In this document: positions 1 through 8,499 of the stretch, piece by piece | Layout: each line of letters opens with the position of its first letter | Numbering within the stretch: the first letter of the stretch is position 1 | Assembly: GCF_041929345.1 (NCBI RefSeq) | Contig: NZ_JBHFNQ010000271.1 | Location: 1 to 64,000 of the forward strand | Reading direction: 5' to 3' | Source: Floridanema aerugineum | Lineage (GTDB): Bacteria; Cyanobacteriota; Cyanobacteriia; Cyanobacteriales; Aerosakkonemataceae | DNA length: 64,000 nt | Position numbers and translations under genes: made by a program | Notes under the pieces: generated by a model | Seen by the model: only the letters and a program-made list of their open reading frames with translations | What the model was told of the DNA's origin: nothing | The model's database searches: none

Positions 1-136
1 CCTTTTTTTTTAAACAAATTAATTTTTAATTTTATTAATTTTTGGTTTTTTTATTTTTGTTTGTTGGTTTTTATTCTATTTTTTTCAAAAAACCCCCCAA
101 CAACGTACCCATAAACAATCTAAAATCTAAAGTCGA

Positions 137-865
137 ATGGCTCTTAAGGCAGTTTTGTTTGATTTTAACGGTATCATCATCAACGATGAGCCAATTCATG
201 AGCAGCTGATTGAGGAGATTTTAATTGCAGAGAATCTGCGACCGAAACGGGGCGAATTTCGGCAAATTTGTCTGGGAAGAAGCGATCGCGCTTGTCTGAG
301 CGACCTTTTCTCCCGTCGAGGTCGAGTACTTACAGAAAGTTACCTCAATCAGCTAATTTCCCGCAAAGCTCAAGCTTACCAAGAACGGATTGCAGAAATG
401 GCAGAATTGCCGATATATCCTGGTTTGGAAGACTTTATTCACAAAATACAAGCCGCTAATCTGAAAATTGGCTTGGTGACGGGGGCAGTGCGATCGGACG
501 TTGAAGTAGTATTAAGTCGGGCTAACTTGACGCAATACTTTTCGGTAATGTCTACCAGCGATGATTTAAAAGTTAGTAAACCAGAACCAGATGGTTACTT
601 ACTGGCGATCGAATTATTAAACCACGAATTTGAAAATCTTGACTTGCAACCCTCAGAATGTTTAGCAATTGAAGATACCCCAGCTGGTATTACCTCTGCT
701 AAACGCGCCGGAATGCAGGTGGTAGGAGTAGCAAATACCTACCCATTTCATATAATGCAGCGTCAAGCTAATTGGACTGTAGATTATTTTTGGGATTTGG
801 AATTGGAACGCATCCAGCAAGTGTTTTCTCAAGAAAAATTTCAACCAACCGTCACAGAATGTTAA
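137..865 (+). CDS. HAD-superfamily hydrolase, beta-phosphoglucomutase-like
   Basis: This 242-aa protein has the layout of a subfamily I HAD phosphatase/phosphomutase: motif I FDFNG near residue 10, a helical cap, motif II VTGA near residue 115, the KPEPDGY lysine motif near 155 and the acidic EDTPAGI motif near 180. HAD enzymes of this type transfer or hydrolyse phosphate on small cytosolic metabolites. The second motif I aspartate (DxD), usually the general acid/base, is Asn here (DFN). That could alter or slow catalysis, although I recall similar DFNG forms in other cyanobacteria. The substrate is unknown. About 135 bases of T-rich DNA precede the ATG. Confidence 0.85.
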   Translation: MALKAVLFDFNGIIINDEPIHEQLIEEILIAENLRPKRGEFRQICLGRSDRACLSDLFSRRGRVLTESYLNQLISRKAQAYQERIAEMAELPIYPGLEDFIHKIQAANLKIGLVTGAVRSDVEVVLSRANLTQYFSVMSTSDDLKVSKPEPDGYLLAIELLNHEFENLDLQPSECLAIEDTPAGITSAKRAGMQVVGVANTYPFHIMQRQANWTVDYFWDLELERIQQVFSQEKFQPTVTEC

Positions 866-938
866 AATAAATTTTTGATGGTTAAAAGTCGTTTACTCGT
901 CGCTAAAAGACTTGGAATCGCCAAAAAACTAGGTAAAT

Positions 939-1011
939 GGGGAATTAGCTCAGTTGGTAGAGCGCTGCGATCGCACCGCAGAGGTCAGGGATTCGAGTTC
1001 CCTATTCTCCA
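939..1011 (+). tRNA. tRNA-Ala (anticodon CGC)
   Basis: A 73-nt cloverleaf folds fully: 7-bp acceptor stem, GCTC/GAGC D stem, CTGCG/CGCAG anticodon stem with loop ATCGCAC, 5-nt variable loop and AGGGA/TCCCT T stem with loop TTCGAGT. Loop positions 34-36 read CGC, decoding the alanine codon GCG. The acceptor stem has the G3:U70 wobble that identifies tRNA-Ala. CCA is not encoded after discriminator A. The HIP1 octamer GCGATCGC spans the anticodon stem and loop. Confidence 0.95.
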
Positions 1012-1190
1012 TCAGATATAGCTTCTAGGGATTGAGACAGGACTCAATCAGCACTGACTCAGTTCTAATCAAGAAATTGTTCGATTTATTAAGCGATTTG
1101 TAAATCTTGTTTCAACTTGTGTTGTCTACTGTTTGGTATGACAATTATTGGCTATCTTAAAACATAAAGCAATAGTTAAGAGGAGATTCC

Positions 1191-1424
1191 ATGACTCCGT
1201 ATATGCTCCGACAAATTTGGTCTTTGATTGAAGATACCCAATCAAATATACTGCTAAAGCTAGATGACGCTAGTTTAGTCCAATGGCTGCTCAAACAATT
1301 GAAAAATCAAGGTTCTTTGAGCAATAACGACGCAGATGTTTTGAGCGACTACCTGCACTCAAAATTAACCCTGATTCGTGATTTAGCCCAAGAACGTCAA
1401 TCTGGTTGGCAAGAAAGCCACTAG
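1191..1424 (+). CDS. small conserved-type hypothetical protein (77 aa)
   Basis: A GAGGAG ribosome-binding site six bases before the ATG supports translation. The product is soluble and helical, with Leu-rich stretches and no signal peptide or cysteine motif. I do not recognise a domain. It ends three bases before a candidate NtcA site that precedes the amino-acid transporter genes, so any co-transcription with them would cross that promoter region. It may be an independent gene between the tRNA and the transporter. Confidence 0.6.
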   Translation: MTPYMLRQIWSLIEDTQSNILLKLDDASLVQWLLKQLKNQGSLSNNDADVLSDYLHSKLTLIRDLAQERQSGWQESH

Positions 1425-1426
1425 TT

Positions 1427-1440
1427 GTAAACTAGGTTAC
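1427..1440 (+). promoter_or_regulatory. candidate NtcA-binding site upstream of natF
   Basis: The sequence is GTA-AACTAGGT-TAC, an exact GTA-N8-TAC, within the wider palindrome TGTA...TACA. This is the NtcA (nitrogen-control CRP-family activator) consensus. It lies 62 bases before the natF start. A weak -10-like TAGTAG sits about 23 bases downstream, near the class II spacing. Nitrogen control of an amino-acid permease is plausible, but binding is inferred. Confidence 0.5.
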
Positions 1441-1501
1441 ATTTATCTCTCTTACTCTCAATTTAGTAGGGAAAGCAAAGGAGAAAATAAGCACAAAATA
1501 T

Positions 1502-2572
1502 ATGCCTAGATGGTGTTGCAGTATACTAATCACAATACCAATATTGTTGACCCTAATTAGTTGTAGTGGGGCCCAGAGAAAAACTGCCGTTACACAAGAT
1601 GGGAGTGCTACACAACAAGCTAAAGGTCGGTTAGAGACAATAAAAAATCGTGGCAAACTAATTTGTGGTGTTAGTGGGGAATTGCCTGGTTTTAGTTTTG
1701 TTCGCGCAGATGGGAGATATGCTGGATTAGATGTGGATATTTGTCGAGCGATCGCAGCTGCCATATTTAACAATCCTAACGCCGTTCAATTCCGCAACCT
1801 GAATGCCAAAGAAAGATTTACCGCCGTTCAAACAGGTGAAGTAGATGTTCTGAGTCGAAATACTACTTGGACTTTGGGAAGAGATACTTCGGTAAAAATG
1901 GAATTTGCCCCCGTAATTTTTTACGACGGACAAGGCATGATGGTGCGGAAAAATAGTGGGTTGAAAAAACTCGAAGACCTCAAAGGTAAACCAATTTGTA
2001 CCCAAACAGGGACGACAAACGAACAAAACCTTGCCGATCAAATGCGTCGTCGAGGACTACCTTATCAACCCGTAGTTTTTGAAGATGTAAATACAGCTTA
2101 TACTGCTTATGCAGAAGGTCGTTGTGATGCGGTAACTTCAGATCGATCGCAATTACTTTCCCGTCGCACAGCATTACCAAACCCTCAAGATCATGAAATC
2201 TTAAATGTGGTAATGTCCAAAGAACCATTAGCCCCCGCAGTCGCCGAAGGTGACACTCGTTGGACTAATATTGTGAGATGGGTAGTTTACACCTTAATTG
2301 AAGCTGAAGAACTAGGTGTAAATTCTAAAAATGTGACGCAATTAATCAGTAGTAAAGATCCGTTATTCCGTAGGTTTTTAGGAGTAGAAGGAGGTTTAGG
2401 TAAAGGTTTAGGTTTAACTAATGATTTTACGGTGCGGATCGTTAAATCTGTAGGTAACTACGGGGAAATTTATAACCGTAATTTAGGGCCAAATACAGCC
2501 TTAAAATTAGACCGAGGTCTAAACAACCTGTGGACAAAAAAAGGCTTACTCTATGCTCCTCCTTTTCGCTAA
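1502..2572 (+). CDS. natF: amino-acid ABC transporter substrate-binding lipoprotein (NatF-like)
   Basis: This 356-aa periplasmic binding protein has a short hydrophobic signal ending in a lipobox-like LISC, so it is probably lipid-anchored. The mature part is the type 2 fold of the AapJ/BztA general amino-acid family (GKLICGVSGELPGFS near the start, then AGLDVDICRAIAAA). Two permeases (natG, natH) and an ATPase (bgtA) follow in the order of the N-II neutral/acidic amino-acid permease of Anabaena. natG starts 10 bases after its stop. Ligand specificity is inferred from family and gene order. Confidence 0.85.
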   Translation: MPRWCCSILITIPILLTLISCSGAQRKTAVTQDGSATQQAKGRLETIKNRGKLICGVSGELPGFSFVRADGRYAGLDVDICRAIAAAIFNNPNAVQFRNLNAKERFTAVQTGEVDVLSRNTTWTLGRDTSVKMEFAPVIFYDGQGMMVRKNSGLKKLEDLKGKPICTQTGTTNEQNLADQMRRRGLPYQPVVFEDVNTAYTAYAEGRCDAVTSDRSQLLSRRTALPNPQDHEILNVVMSKEPLAPAVAEGDTRWTNIVRWVVYTLIEAEELGVNSKNVTQLISSKDPLFRRFLGVEGGLGKGLGLTNDFTVRIVKSVGNYGEIYNRNLGPNTALKLDRGLNNLWTKKGLLYAPPFR

Positions 2573-2582
2573 AGCCTGATTT

Positions 2583-3491
2583 ATGTGGAATAATAGCCGT
2601 TTTTGGCGCTGGTTTGCACAAATATTGTTAATCCTGCTAGTAATAATTCTAGCTATATTTTTATGGTCAAATTTTACAGTAAATTTACAACAATTAGGTT
2701 TGCAGTTTGGCTTTGATTTCCTGAATTTACAAGCTGGTTTTGATATTGGTGAGACAATAGTTAATTATAAATCTACTGATACTTTCGCCGCCGCTTTATT
2801 TGTTGGTTTAATAAACACATTGCGGGTAATGGCGATCGGTCTAGTTTCAGCAAGTATTGTGGGAATTATTGTCGGAGTGGCGCGACTTTCTGATAATTGG
2901 TTAGTCCGAAACTTGGCAATGATTTATGTAGAAATTCTCCGCAATACTCCTTTATTATTACAACTTTTATTTTGGTATTTTGCCTTTTTCTTGAAGTTAC
3001 CGCAACCAGGAAATTCTATCTCCTTATTTGGCATATTTGCTTTATCAAATCGCGGTTTACAACTTCCGGGAGGAATCGCACTTTATCCAGAATTTCTAAC
3101 TTTAATTTTAGGTTTAACTTTATATACAGGTGCGTTTATTGCCGAAATTATTCGCGGTGGTATTCAAGCAGTACCAAAAGGACAATGGGAAGCGGCGCGA
3201 TCGCTAGGATTAAAACCTTTACAATTAATGCGGTTAGTAGTTTTTCCTCAAGCTTTAAGAGTAATTATTCCCCCATTAACCAGTCAGTATTTAAATTTAG
3301 CGAAAAATTCTAGTTTAGCAATTGCGATCGGCTTTCCTGATATTTATGCGATCGCTTCTACCACCAACAATATTACTGGCAGAGCCGTAGAAGTTATCCT
3401 AATTATCATGATAACATATCTGACAATTAGTTTGAGTATTTCTTTACTCTTGAATTTCTCCAATCGCCGGATACAAATAAAAGAAAGATAG
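2583..3491 (+). CDS. natG: amino-acid ABC transporter permease (NatG-like)
   Basis: This 302-aa inner-membrane protein has an N-terminal membrane segment followed by the BPD-transp-1 core. The cytoplasmic EAA loop reads EAARSLGLKPLQLMRLVVFPQALRV, shown here only as residue context around 202-226. It belongs to the HisM/AapQ group, pairs with NatH to form the channel, and would contact BgtA through the EAA loop. It is ten bases downstream of natF and surely shares its transcript. A minus-strand gene begins directly after it and separates it from natH. Confidence 0.85.
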   Translation: MWNNSRFWRWFAQILLILLVIILAIFLWSNFTVNLQQLGLQFGFDFLNLQAGFDIGETIVNYKSTDTFAAALFVGLINTLRVMAIGLVSASIVGIIVGVARLSDNWLVRNLAMIYVEILRNTPLLLQLLFWYFAFFLKLPQPGNSISLFGIFALSNRGLQLPGGIALYPEFLTLILGLTLYTGAFIAEIIRGGIQAVPKGQWEAARSLGLKPLQLMRLVVFPQALRVIIPPLTSQYLNLAKNSSLAIAIGFPDIYAIASTTNNITGRAVEVILIIMITYLTISLSISLLLNFSNRRIQIKER

Positions 3492-3509
3492 GAGGATTAA
3501 CTGAAATTA

Positions 3510-3851
3510 TCAGAATCGCTGATTGTTTTGGATTTTTGCGATCGTCACCGACAATTCGTTTATATTTCCTTCCATTGAGTGACAATAATGAGATAAAGAA
3601 TCCATCGTCATCAAATGAGACTTCGATCGAGAAGCCGCCATTTCAAACAACTGTTTAGTCAGCCTTGTATAATTAGCCCTAGCTTGTTCCGTAACGTTTT
3701 GTAGCAGATCTAAATCAGCAATACTTGCATCTGTTTCCCCAAACTCTTCCCAAATCCGAAATCCCAAATTACTAGCTTGATAAGTTAATTGCAGCAATCG
3801 CTTTTCCAAGTTAAAAGCAATAGTTAGAGCTTCTTCCGGTAATTCTGCCAT
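3510..3851 (-). CDS. hypothetical protein (113 aa) inside the nat operon
   Basis: This protein is mostly helical, without a signal peptide, membrane segment or recognisable catalytic motif. It reads against the transporter genes and sits between natG and natH with only 18 bases to natG. It could be an acquired gene or an ancestral neighbour. Its transcription opposes natG-to-natH readthrough. I do not recognise the family. Confidence 0.55.
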   Translation of the reverse strand: MAELPEEALTIAFNLEKRLLQLTYQASNLGFRIWEEFGETDASIADLDLLQNVTEQARANYTRLTKQLFEMAASRSKSHLMTMDSLSHYCHSMEGNINELSVTIAKIQNNQRF

Positions 3852-3950
3852 AAGATTTGTGTTAAGCCTTGAAAGCTAAAGGAGATTATCCGATAATAAA
3901 CTATGCTCCATTAAGCATAATATTATAACATTCATCAAATCTTAGTGAAC

Positions 3951-5000
3951 ATGAATGATGGCAATAACTCTCCACCCTTAAAAATCAGAAGTAGAACCCT
4001 CAACTGGTTACTAAAAAACCTGTTTAACACTTGGTACAACAGTTTATTAACTCTGCTCTGCCTTTGTATAATATTTATCTTTGGAAAGAACTTCTTATAT
4101 TGGGGATTTAACCAAGCACAATGGACAGTTGTCACCACAAATTTACGCTTGTTTTTAGTGGGTCGTTATCCCGTTGATTTAACTTGGCGAATTTGGACAA
4201 TCGTCGGAATTATTATTACACTTACTGGGGTAACTTGGGGAGCATTAACTAAACGGTTTTTTGCTCAAATAATTAGTTGGCTTCCCTTAATTTGGGCGCT
4301 ATCTTTTCCCCTAGTGATGTGGTTAATTGGCGGAGGGTTCGGATTAAAACCAGTTGGTAGCGACTTATGGACAGGTTTATTATTAACGTTAATCTTAGCA
4401 ATTATTAGCATTGTACTTTGTTTTCCTTTAGGCATTGTGTTAGCATTAGGAAGACAAAGCGACCTGCCAGTAGTGCGGATATTCAGTATTATTTACATTG
4501 AACTAATTCGGGGATTACCGTTAATTGGTATTTTGTTTATAGCGCAGGTAATGTTACCTTTATTTTTACCATCAGATTGGAGATTAGATCGGGTGGTGAG
4601 AGCGATCGCAGGACTCACCCTCTTCAGCGCCGCATACATGGCAGAAAACGTCCGAGGCGGGTTACAAGCAGTTCCTCGCGGACAAAAAGAAGCAGCCAAA
4701 GCATTAGGATTAAATCCGGTTTTAATTACCTCATTAATAGTTTTACCCCAAGCATTGAAAGTAGCAATTCCCTCAATTGTTGGGCAATTTATTGGATTAT
4801 TTAAAGACACATCATTGTTAGCAATTTTTGCATTGCTGGAATTGACGGGGATGGCGCGATCGATCTTAGCGCAACCAGAATTTCTCGGAAAATATGCCGA
4901 AGTTTACTTATTTGTGGGGGTGATTTATTGGGTATTTTGTTATTCGATGTCTTTAGCGAGTCGGAGGTTAGAAAAGCAATTAGGTGTAGGACAAAGATAG
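3951..5000 (+). CDS. natH: amino-acid ABC transporter permease (NatH-like)
   Basis: This second permease has about 349 aa from the ATG at 3951; a GTG two codons upstream is an alternative, and neither has a strong ribosome-binding site. Several membrane segments precede the conserved core, whose EAA loop (QKEAAKALGLNPVLI) closely matches that of NatG. It is of the AapM/BztC type, longer at the N terminus than NatG. About 450 bases and an opposite-strand gene separate it from natG, so it needs its own promoter or readthrough. Its role is amino-acid uptake together with NatF, NatG and BgtA. Confidence 0.85.
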   Translation: MNDGNNSPPLKIRSRTLNWLLKNLFNTWYNSLLTLLCLCIIFIFGKNFLYWGFNQAQWTVVTTNLRLFLVGRYPVDLTWRIWTIVGIIITLTGVTWGALTKRFFAQIISWLPLIWALSFPLVMWLIGGGFGLKPVGSDLWTGLLLTLILAIISIVLCFPLGIVLALGRQSDLPVVRIFSIIYIELIRGLPLIGILFIAQVMLPLFLPSDWRLDRVVRAIAGLTLFSAAYMAENVRGGLQAVPRGQKEAAKALGLNPVLITSLIVLPQALKVAIPSIVGQFIGLFKDTSLLAIFALLELTGMARSILAQPEFLGKYAEVYLFVGVIYWVFCYSMSLASRRLEKQLGVGQR

Positions 5001-5033
5001 AAAGAATATTGAACCGCACAGACGCAGAGTTGC

Positions 5034-5097
5034 GTAGGGACACGGCATCATAAATATTTTGGACAAACAGATAAAGTTAATTATGCCGTGTCCCTAC
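5034..5097. repeat. inverted-repeat element with GTAGGG/CCCTAC ends
   Basis: The left arm 5034-5048 (GTAGGGACACGGCAT) is perfectly complementary to 5083-5097, with 34 A/T-rich bases between. It lies after natH and before the convergent restriction-modification gene. It shares its GTAGGG outer ends with palindromes at 11308 and 20117, suggesting a dispersed mobile or structural element. It may also act as a terminator. Confidence 0.7.
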
Positions 5098-5160
5098 CCT
5101 CACCAACAGACTTTTTCAGCAAGCTCTAATTATGGGTAATCGACCCGACATGATATTAGT

Positions 5161-5207
5161 CCTCTTTAGAGGAGTTTCGCTATTAGCCTGCGAATTGATT
5201 CGCAGGC
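5161..5207. repeat. paired hairpins in the natH/R-M convergent gap
   Basis: Two short palindromes follow each other: CCTCTTTAGAGG (5161-5172) and a 22-nt hairpin with arms GCCTGCGAA and TTCGCAGGC (5186-5207). They are likely part of an intergenic repeat family and could serve as a bidirectional terminator between natH and the minus-strand gene. Confidence 0.5.
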
Positions 5208-5264
5208 GGATTGTGGGGCTGATGCAAGATTTAAATCTACATTCATCTGCGGTTAAAATTTAAC

Positions 5265-8200
5265 TCATTCCAAAGGAAACCCAGGAATCAACTCATCAAT
5301 TTCTCCCATAATTTCCCTAGTTTCCTTCAGCGCCACCACAACCCGTTGATAGTGTAAAATATCATCAAAAGACAAACTCCGCCTCGCATTTTTCCGATCC
5401 TTCAACCACTTCTCTAAAACCTGATATCCACCAATCTTAAACTCCCAAACTTCCGGGGGAATACCCGCAAAATATTGCTCTTTATTAATATAAACTCGCT
5501 GTTCAGTCTCTTTATAAGTAACTTGAGTCACAGCATCATCACTATCACCTTGATATTTGGTGATTAACTTATTCAGTTTTTTCGATTCCATCAAATGCAG
5601 TTTAACTAATTCTTCCCCTTTTTGCGCCAAACTTCCGAAAAGATCATCATCGCTAGTCAAAGGTAAACGGGGAAAATCAATTTTCAGAAATTCCGCGTAA
5701 CGTTGGCGATAGGTAGGACAGTGAAAGATAGCGTAAGCGTAATAAAAAATCGCTTCTTGCGTAGGAATGTAACCCAGTTTTTGCCGAATGGCGCTGAGAA
5801 ATTTTGATGATAAATTGGGAGTTCGTTCAGTGAATAAGTTACCTTGCTCGTTTTCAGTGTCGGGGTAAAGGTAGAGAGGGAAAATGTTATTTATGTCGTA
5901 TGCAGCGCAGGATTTATGACTACAAATATATTGATTTACTAATGTTCCCCACTCATCTACTGTTTTACGGGTTGTTATAAGTACTAAATTTATCTTATTG
6001 ACAATATGCCTCATGACTTCACTTCTAGGCATACAAATAAAACCTCGTGTCAGTCCGGTATAGTAAGTATAACGCTCATCAAATGGTCGATAAAGTATCG
6101 GTACAATATGTTTATTTTCAATCCCATGTTTACGAATGTCAGCTTGTGCAAGTGAAACTTTCCAATCTCGTGTATCATTTCCCAAGCTATATATTTGCCT
6201 TGCTTCTTCTACGGGAAGCGATACAAAATCTCTCACAGTACTTTCAACTTCCTCAGCAGACCATTTGATTGTTAAAGAATCTCGTGCTGTTACTATACCA
6301 ACAGAGTTAACAAGCATAATATCTGTAATTTTCCAACCTTCATTATACTCTTTCTGTAAAACTCTGTTCTGAGGTGATAATAAGTAAAAAGGTGAATTAG
6401 GTTGAACATTTTCCCATTCAACAGTATCAACATTCAAACGATTTAGATTTTCATATTTATCAGCACGACTTCCCCACAAATCAGCATGATAAACTCGCGC
6501 AGGTACAGATTTTCCCGGTTCCTTAACAAAAATCCCAATACTCACACCTTGCTGAATATCAAACACATTTTGATCCGGTGAACCATCAGGACAAACTTCC
6601 TTCTTTTTCGCATTTCCATGCAAATCCAAAATATAAATATCGCTAAAACTCTGCATCAAACTTTGACGCATTCCCCGAAAAGTCGGATTATCAATATAAC
6701 CGTGATTCGTCACAAAAGCTAAAACCCCAAAACCAGTTTGATTAATTCGCCATTGTCCAAACCGAATAAATTTCACATAATCATCTTGCAACCATTTAGG
6801 GTTACGTTCTCCTAAAGGTAAACCATCCACCTGATAATAATCTCGCACCAAACTATCAATCCATTCCCCCTTATTTGCAGAATGTCCCGAATAAGGAGGA
6901 TTACCCAAAACCACCATTACCGGAACATCCCGCTTAATATTCGCCGCCTCATTCGCCTCATTTGCCACAAATTGACCAAACAAAACCTCTGACTGTTTCA
7001 AAGCTTCATCTAAGGTATTTGTCAGATAAATTCCTAACCTTTGTTTAGCCGTAAACTCATACCCCAAATTTTGCAATTGCCACCCCAGCTTTAAGTGTGC
7101 AATACTATAAGGAGCCATTAATAACTCAAAACCGAATAATCGAGATAAAAGATTACTTTTAACATAATCATTCCAACTCCTAGCCAAACCCATCTCTTCT
7201 AAATTCTGGTAAATTTGATTCACCACCGCATAAAGAAAAGTTCCCGTCCCCGTCGCTGGATCGAGAATTTGCACCCTTGGTTGTTGCGTAACTTTATCCT
7301 TAGCATTATCCGCCAACCCCAAAGGTAAATTAAACCGATCTTTAAGAATCAAATCAACAGAACGAACGATAAAAGAAACTACAGGTTCAGGAGTATAATA
7401 AACCCCGCGACTCTTACGCAGTGCAGCATCATAAGCAGCGAGAAACGTCTCATAAAAATGGACAACCGGATCTTCCTGACGAGTGCGACGACCGAAATTT
7501 TCCAGAATATTACCCATATCAACTTGGGCTAATAATTGCACTAAATTATCAACAGCCCAGTTAATCTTACTAATAGCATCAGTATCAACAACCGTATCAA
7601 ACAACCTTTTCAAAAATGGATTAGTCGGCGGAATAAATAACCCAGCTGTCCGTCGTTCAAAAGGATAACCACCCGGATTTTGTTGATGTCCAACTCTCGC
7701 CGCAAACAACCCATAAGAAATAGTTTGGGCGTACATATCCCCAAAAGCAGCATCATCCAAATCAGGAAGTAAAACTTCTTTAAAACCTCGCTGAAGCTGA
7801 TGTAACTCCCCCGCTTCCGTTTCCAACTTCAAAGCTTCCGAAACAGCATATTTAATCGCCTTTGTTAACCTTGCCATTTGTTTAGCCAGTTCCTCTGGAC
7901 TAGTGATAGTTTCACCAGTAAAATTGAGAAAACTATTAATTAATTCAGCAGTACTTCTCTGTTCGGAAACATCGACAAGTTGAAGATCATTTTTATAGCG
8001 TTCTCCCAAAAAAGCCGTCAATCGCTTTTTCCCTTCCACATACCAGCGAAATTCCAGATAATTAGTCAAAATCAGATTAGAAAAAGACTCTCGATATCGT
8101 TCTAATTGCTCTGATTTTTCAATCACATCTAAATCTAACCCAATCTCTTTAGCTTCTACATAACCTACTAGCAAATCTCGCCTTCTTACCGTAAAATCAG

Positions 8201-8351
8201 GAATACCAGCCTTATTCCCTTTTTCTTCTATAAATGCCTCTATCTCTTGTGCCGAATTATCCAAAATAGCTTTTAATGCTGGATAATTGGTACGTTCGCT
8301 ACCTCGTTGTAGGCTTTTTTTAAGAGACTGGATATAGCGGCTGAAATCCAT
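5265..8351 (-). CDS. single-polypeptide restriction-modification enzyme (type IIG/ISP-like)
   Basis: This enzyme of about 1028 aa combines nuclease and N6-adenine methyltransferase. The N terminus has a PD-(D/E)XK site (GIPDF Asp52; VEAKE Glu66/Lys68). SAM motif I DPATGTG is near 364-370 and the catalytic NPPY motif near 484-487, followed by a long C-terminal target-recognition region. No helicase motifs are visible, so it is closer to Eco57I-like type IIG than to full type ISP enzymes of about 1600 aa. The start is taken at the ATG, though a TTG lies four codons upstream. It sits alone, opposite to and inside the nat transporter set, as expected of a transferred defence gene. Confidence 0.8.
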   Translation of the reverse strand: MDFSRYIQSLKKSLQRGSERTNYPALKAILDNSAQEIEAFIEEKGNKAGIPDFTVRRRDLLVGYVEAKEIGLDLDVIEKSEQLERYRESFSNLILTNYLEFRWYVEGKKRLTAFLGERYKNDLQLVDVSEQRSTAELINSFLNFTGETITSPEELAKQMARLTKAIKYAVSEALKLETEAGELHQLQRGFKEVLLPDLDDAAFGDMYAQTISYGLFAARVGHQQNPGGYPFERRTAGLFIPPTNPFLKRLFDTVVDTDAISKINWAVDNLVQLLAQVDMGNILENFGRRTRQEDPVVHFYETFLAAYDAALRKSRGVYYTPEPVVSFIVRSVDLILKDRFNLPLGLADNAKDKVTQQPRVQILDPATGTGTFLYAVVNQIYQNLEEMGLARSWNDYVKSNLLSRLFGFELLMAPYSIAHLKLGWQLQNLGYEFTAKQRLGIYLTNTLDEALKQSEVLFGQFVANEANEAANIKRDVPVMVVLGNPPYSGHSANKGEWIDSLVRDYYQVDGLPLGERNPKWLQDDYVKFIRFGQWRINQTGFGVLAFVTNHGYIDNPTFRGMRQSLMQSFSDIYILDLHGNAKKKEVCPDGSPDQNVFDIQQGVSIGIFVKEPGKSVPARVYHADLWGSRADKYENLNRLNVDTVEWENVQPNSPFYLLSPQNRVLQKEYNEGWKITDIMLVNSVGIVTARDSLTIKWSAEEVESTVRDFVSLPVEEARQIYSLGNDTRDWKVSLAQADIRKHGIENKHIVPILYRPFDERYTYYTGLTRGFICMPRSEVMRHIVNKINLVLITTRKTVDEWGTLVNQYICSHKSCAAYDINNIFPLYLYPDTENEQGNLFTERTPNLSSKFLSAIRQKLGYIPTQEAIFYYAYAIFHCPTYRQRYAEFLKIDFPRLPLTSDDDLFGSLAQKGEELVKLHLMESKKLNKLITKYQGDSDDAVTQVTYKETEQRVYINKEQYFAGIPPEVWEFKIGGYQVLEKWLKDRKNARRSLSFDDILHYQRVVVALKETREIMGEIDELIPGFPLE

Positions 8352-8499
8352 ATTTTCAAGCAATCCAAAGACAGCAGTATATTTTTTACATAGTACAGTT
8401 CTGCACTAACTTAATTCCCCGTTCCTTACACTTTGTAATTCATAGTTATTAAACTCATCAATTCTCAATCAATCTTTTAAACTCTAGAGGTCAACCAAA

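Noticed and set aside
939..1011. Group I intron in the tRNA gene
   Set aside because: Cyanobacterial tRNA genes can carry such introns, but this one folds as an uninterrupted 73-nt cloverleaf.
5265..8351. BREX or DISARM methyltransferase component
   Set aside because: No partner genes of either system are nearby, and the N-terminal nuclease motif points to a self-contained R-M enzyme.
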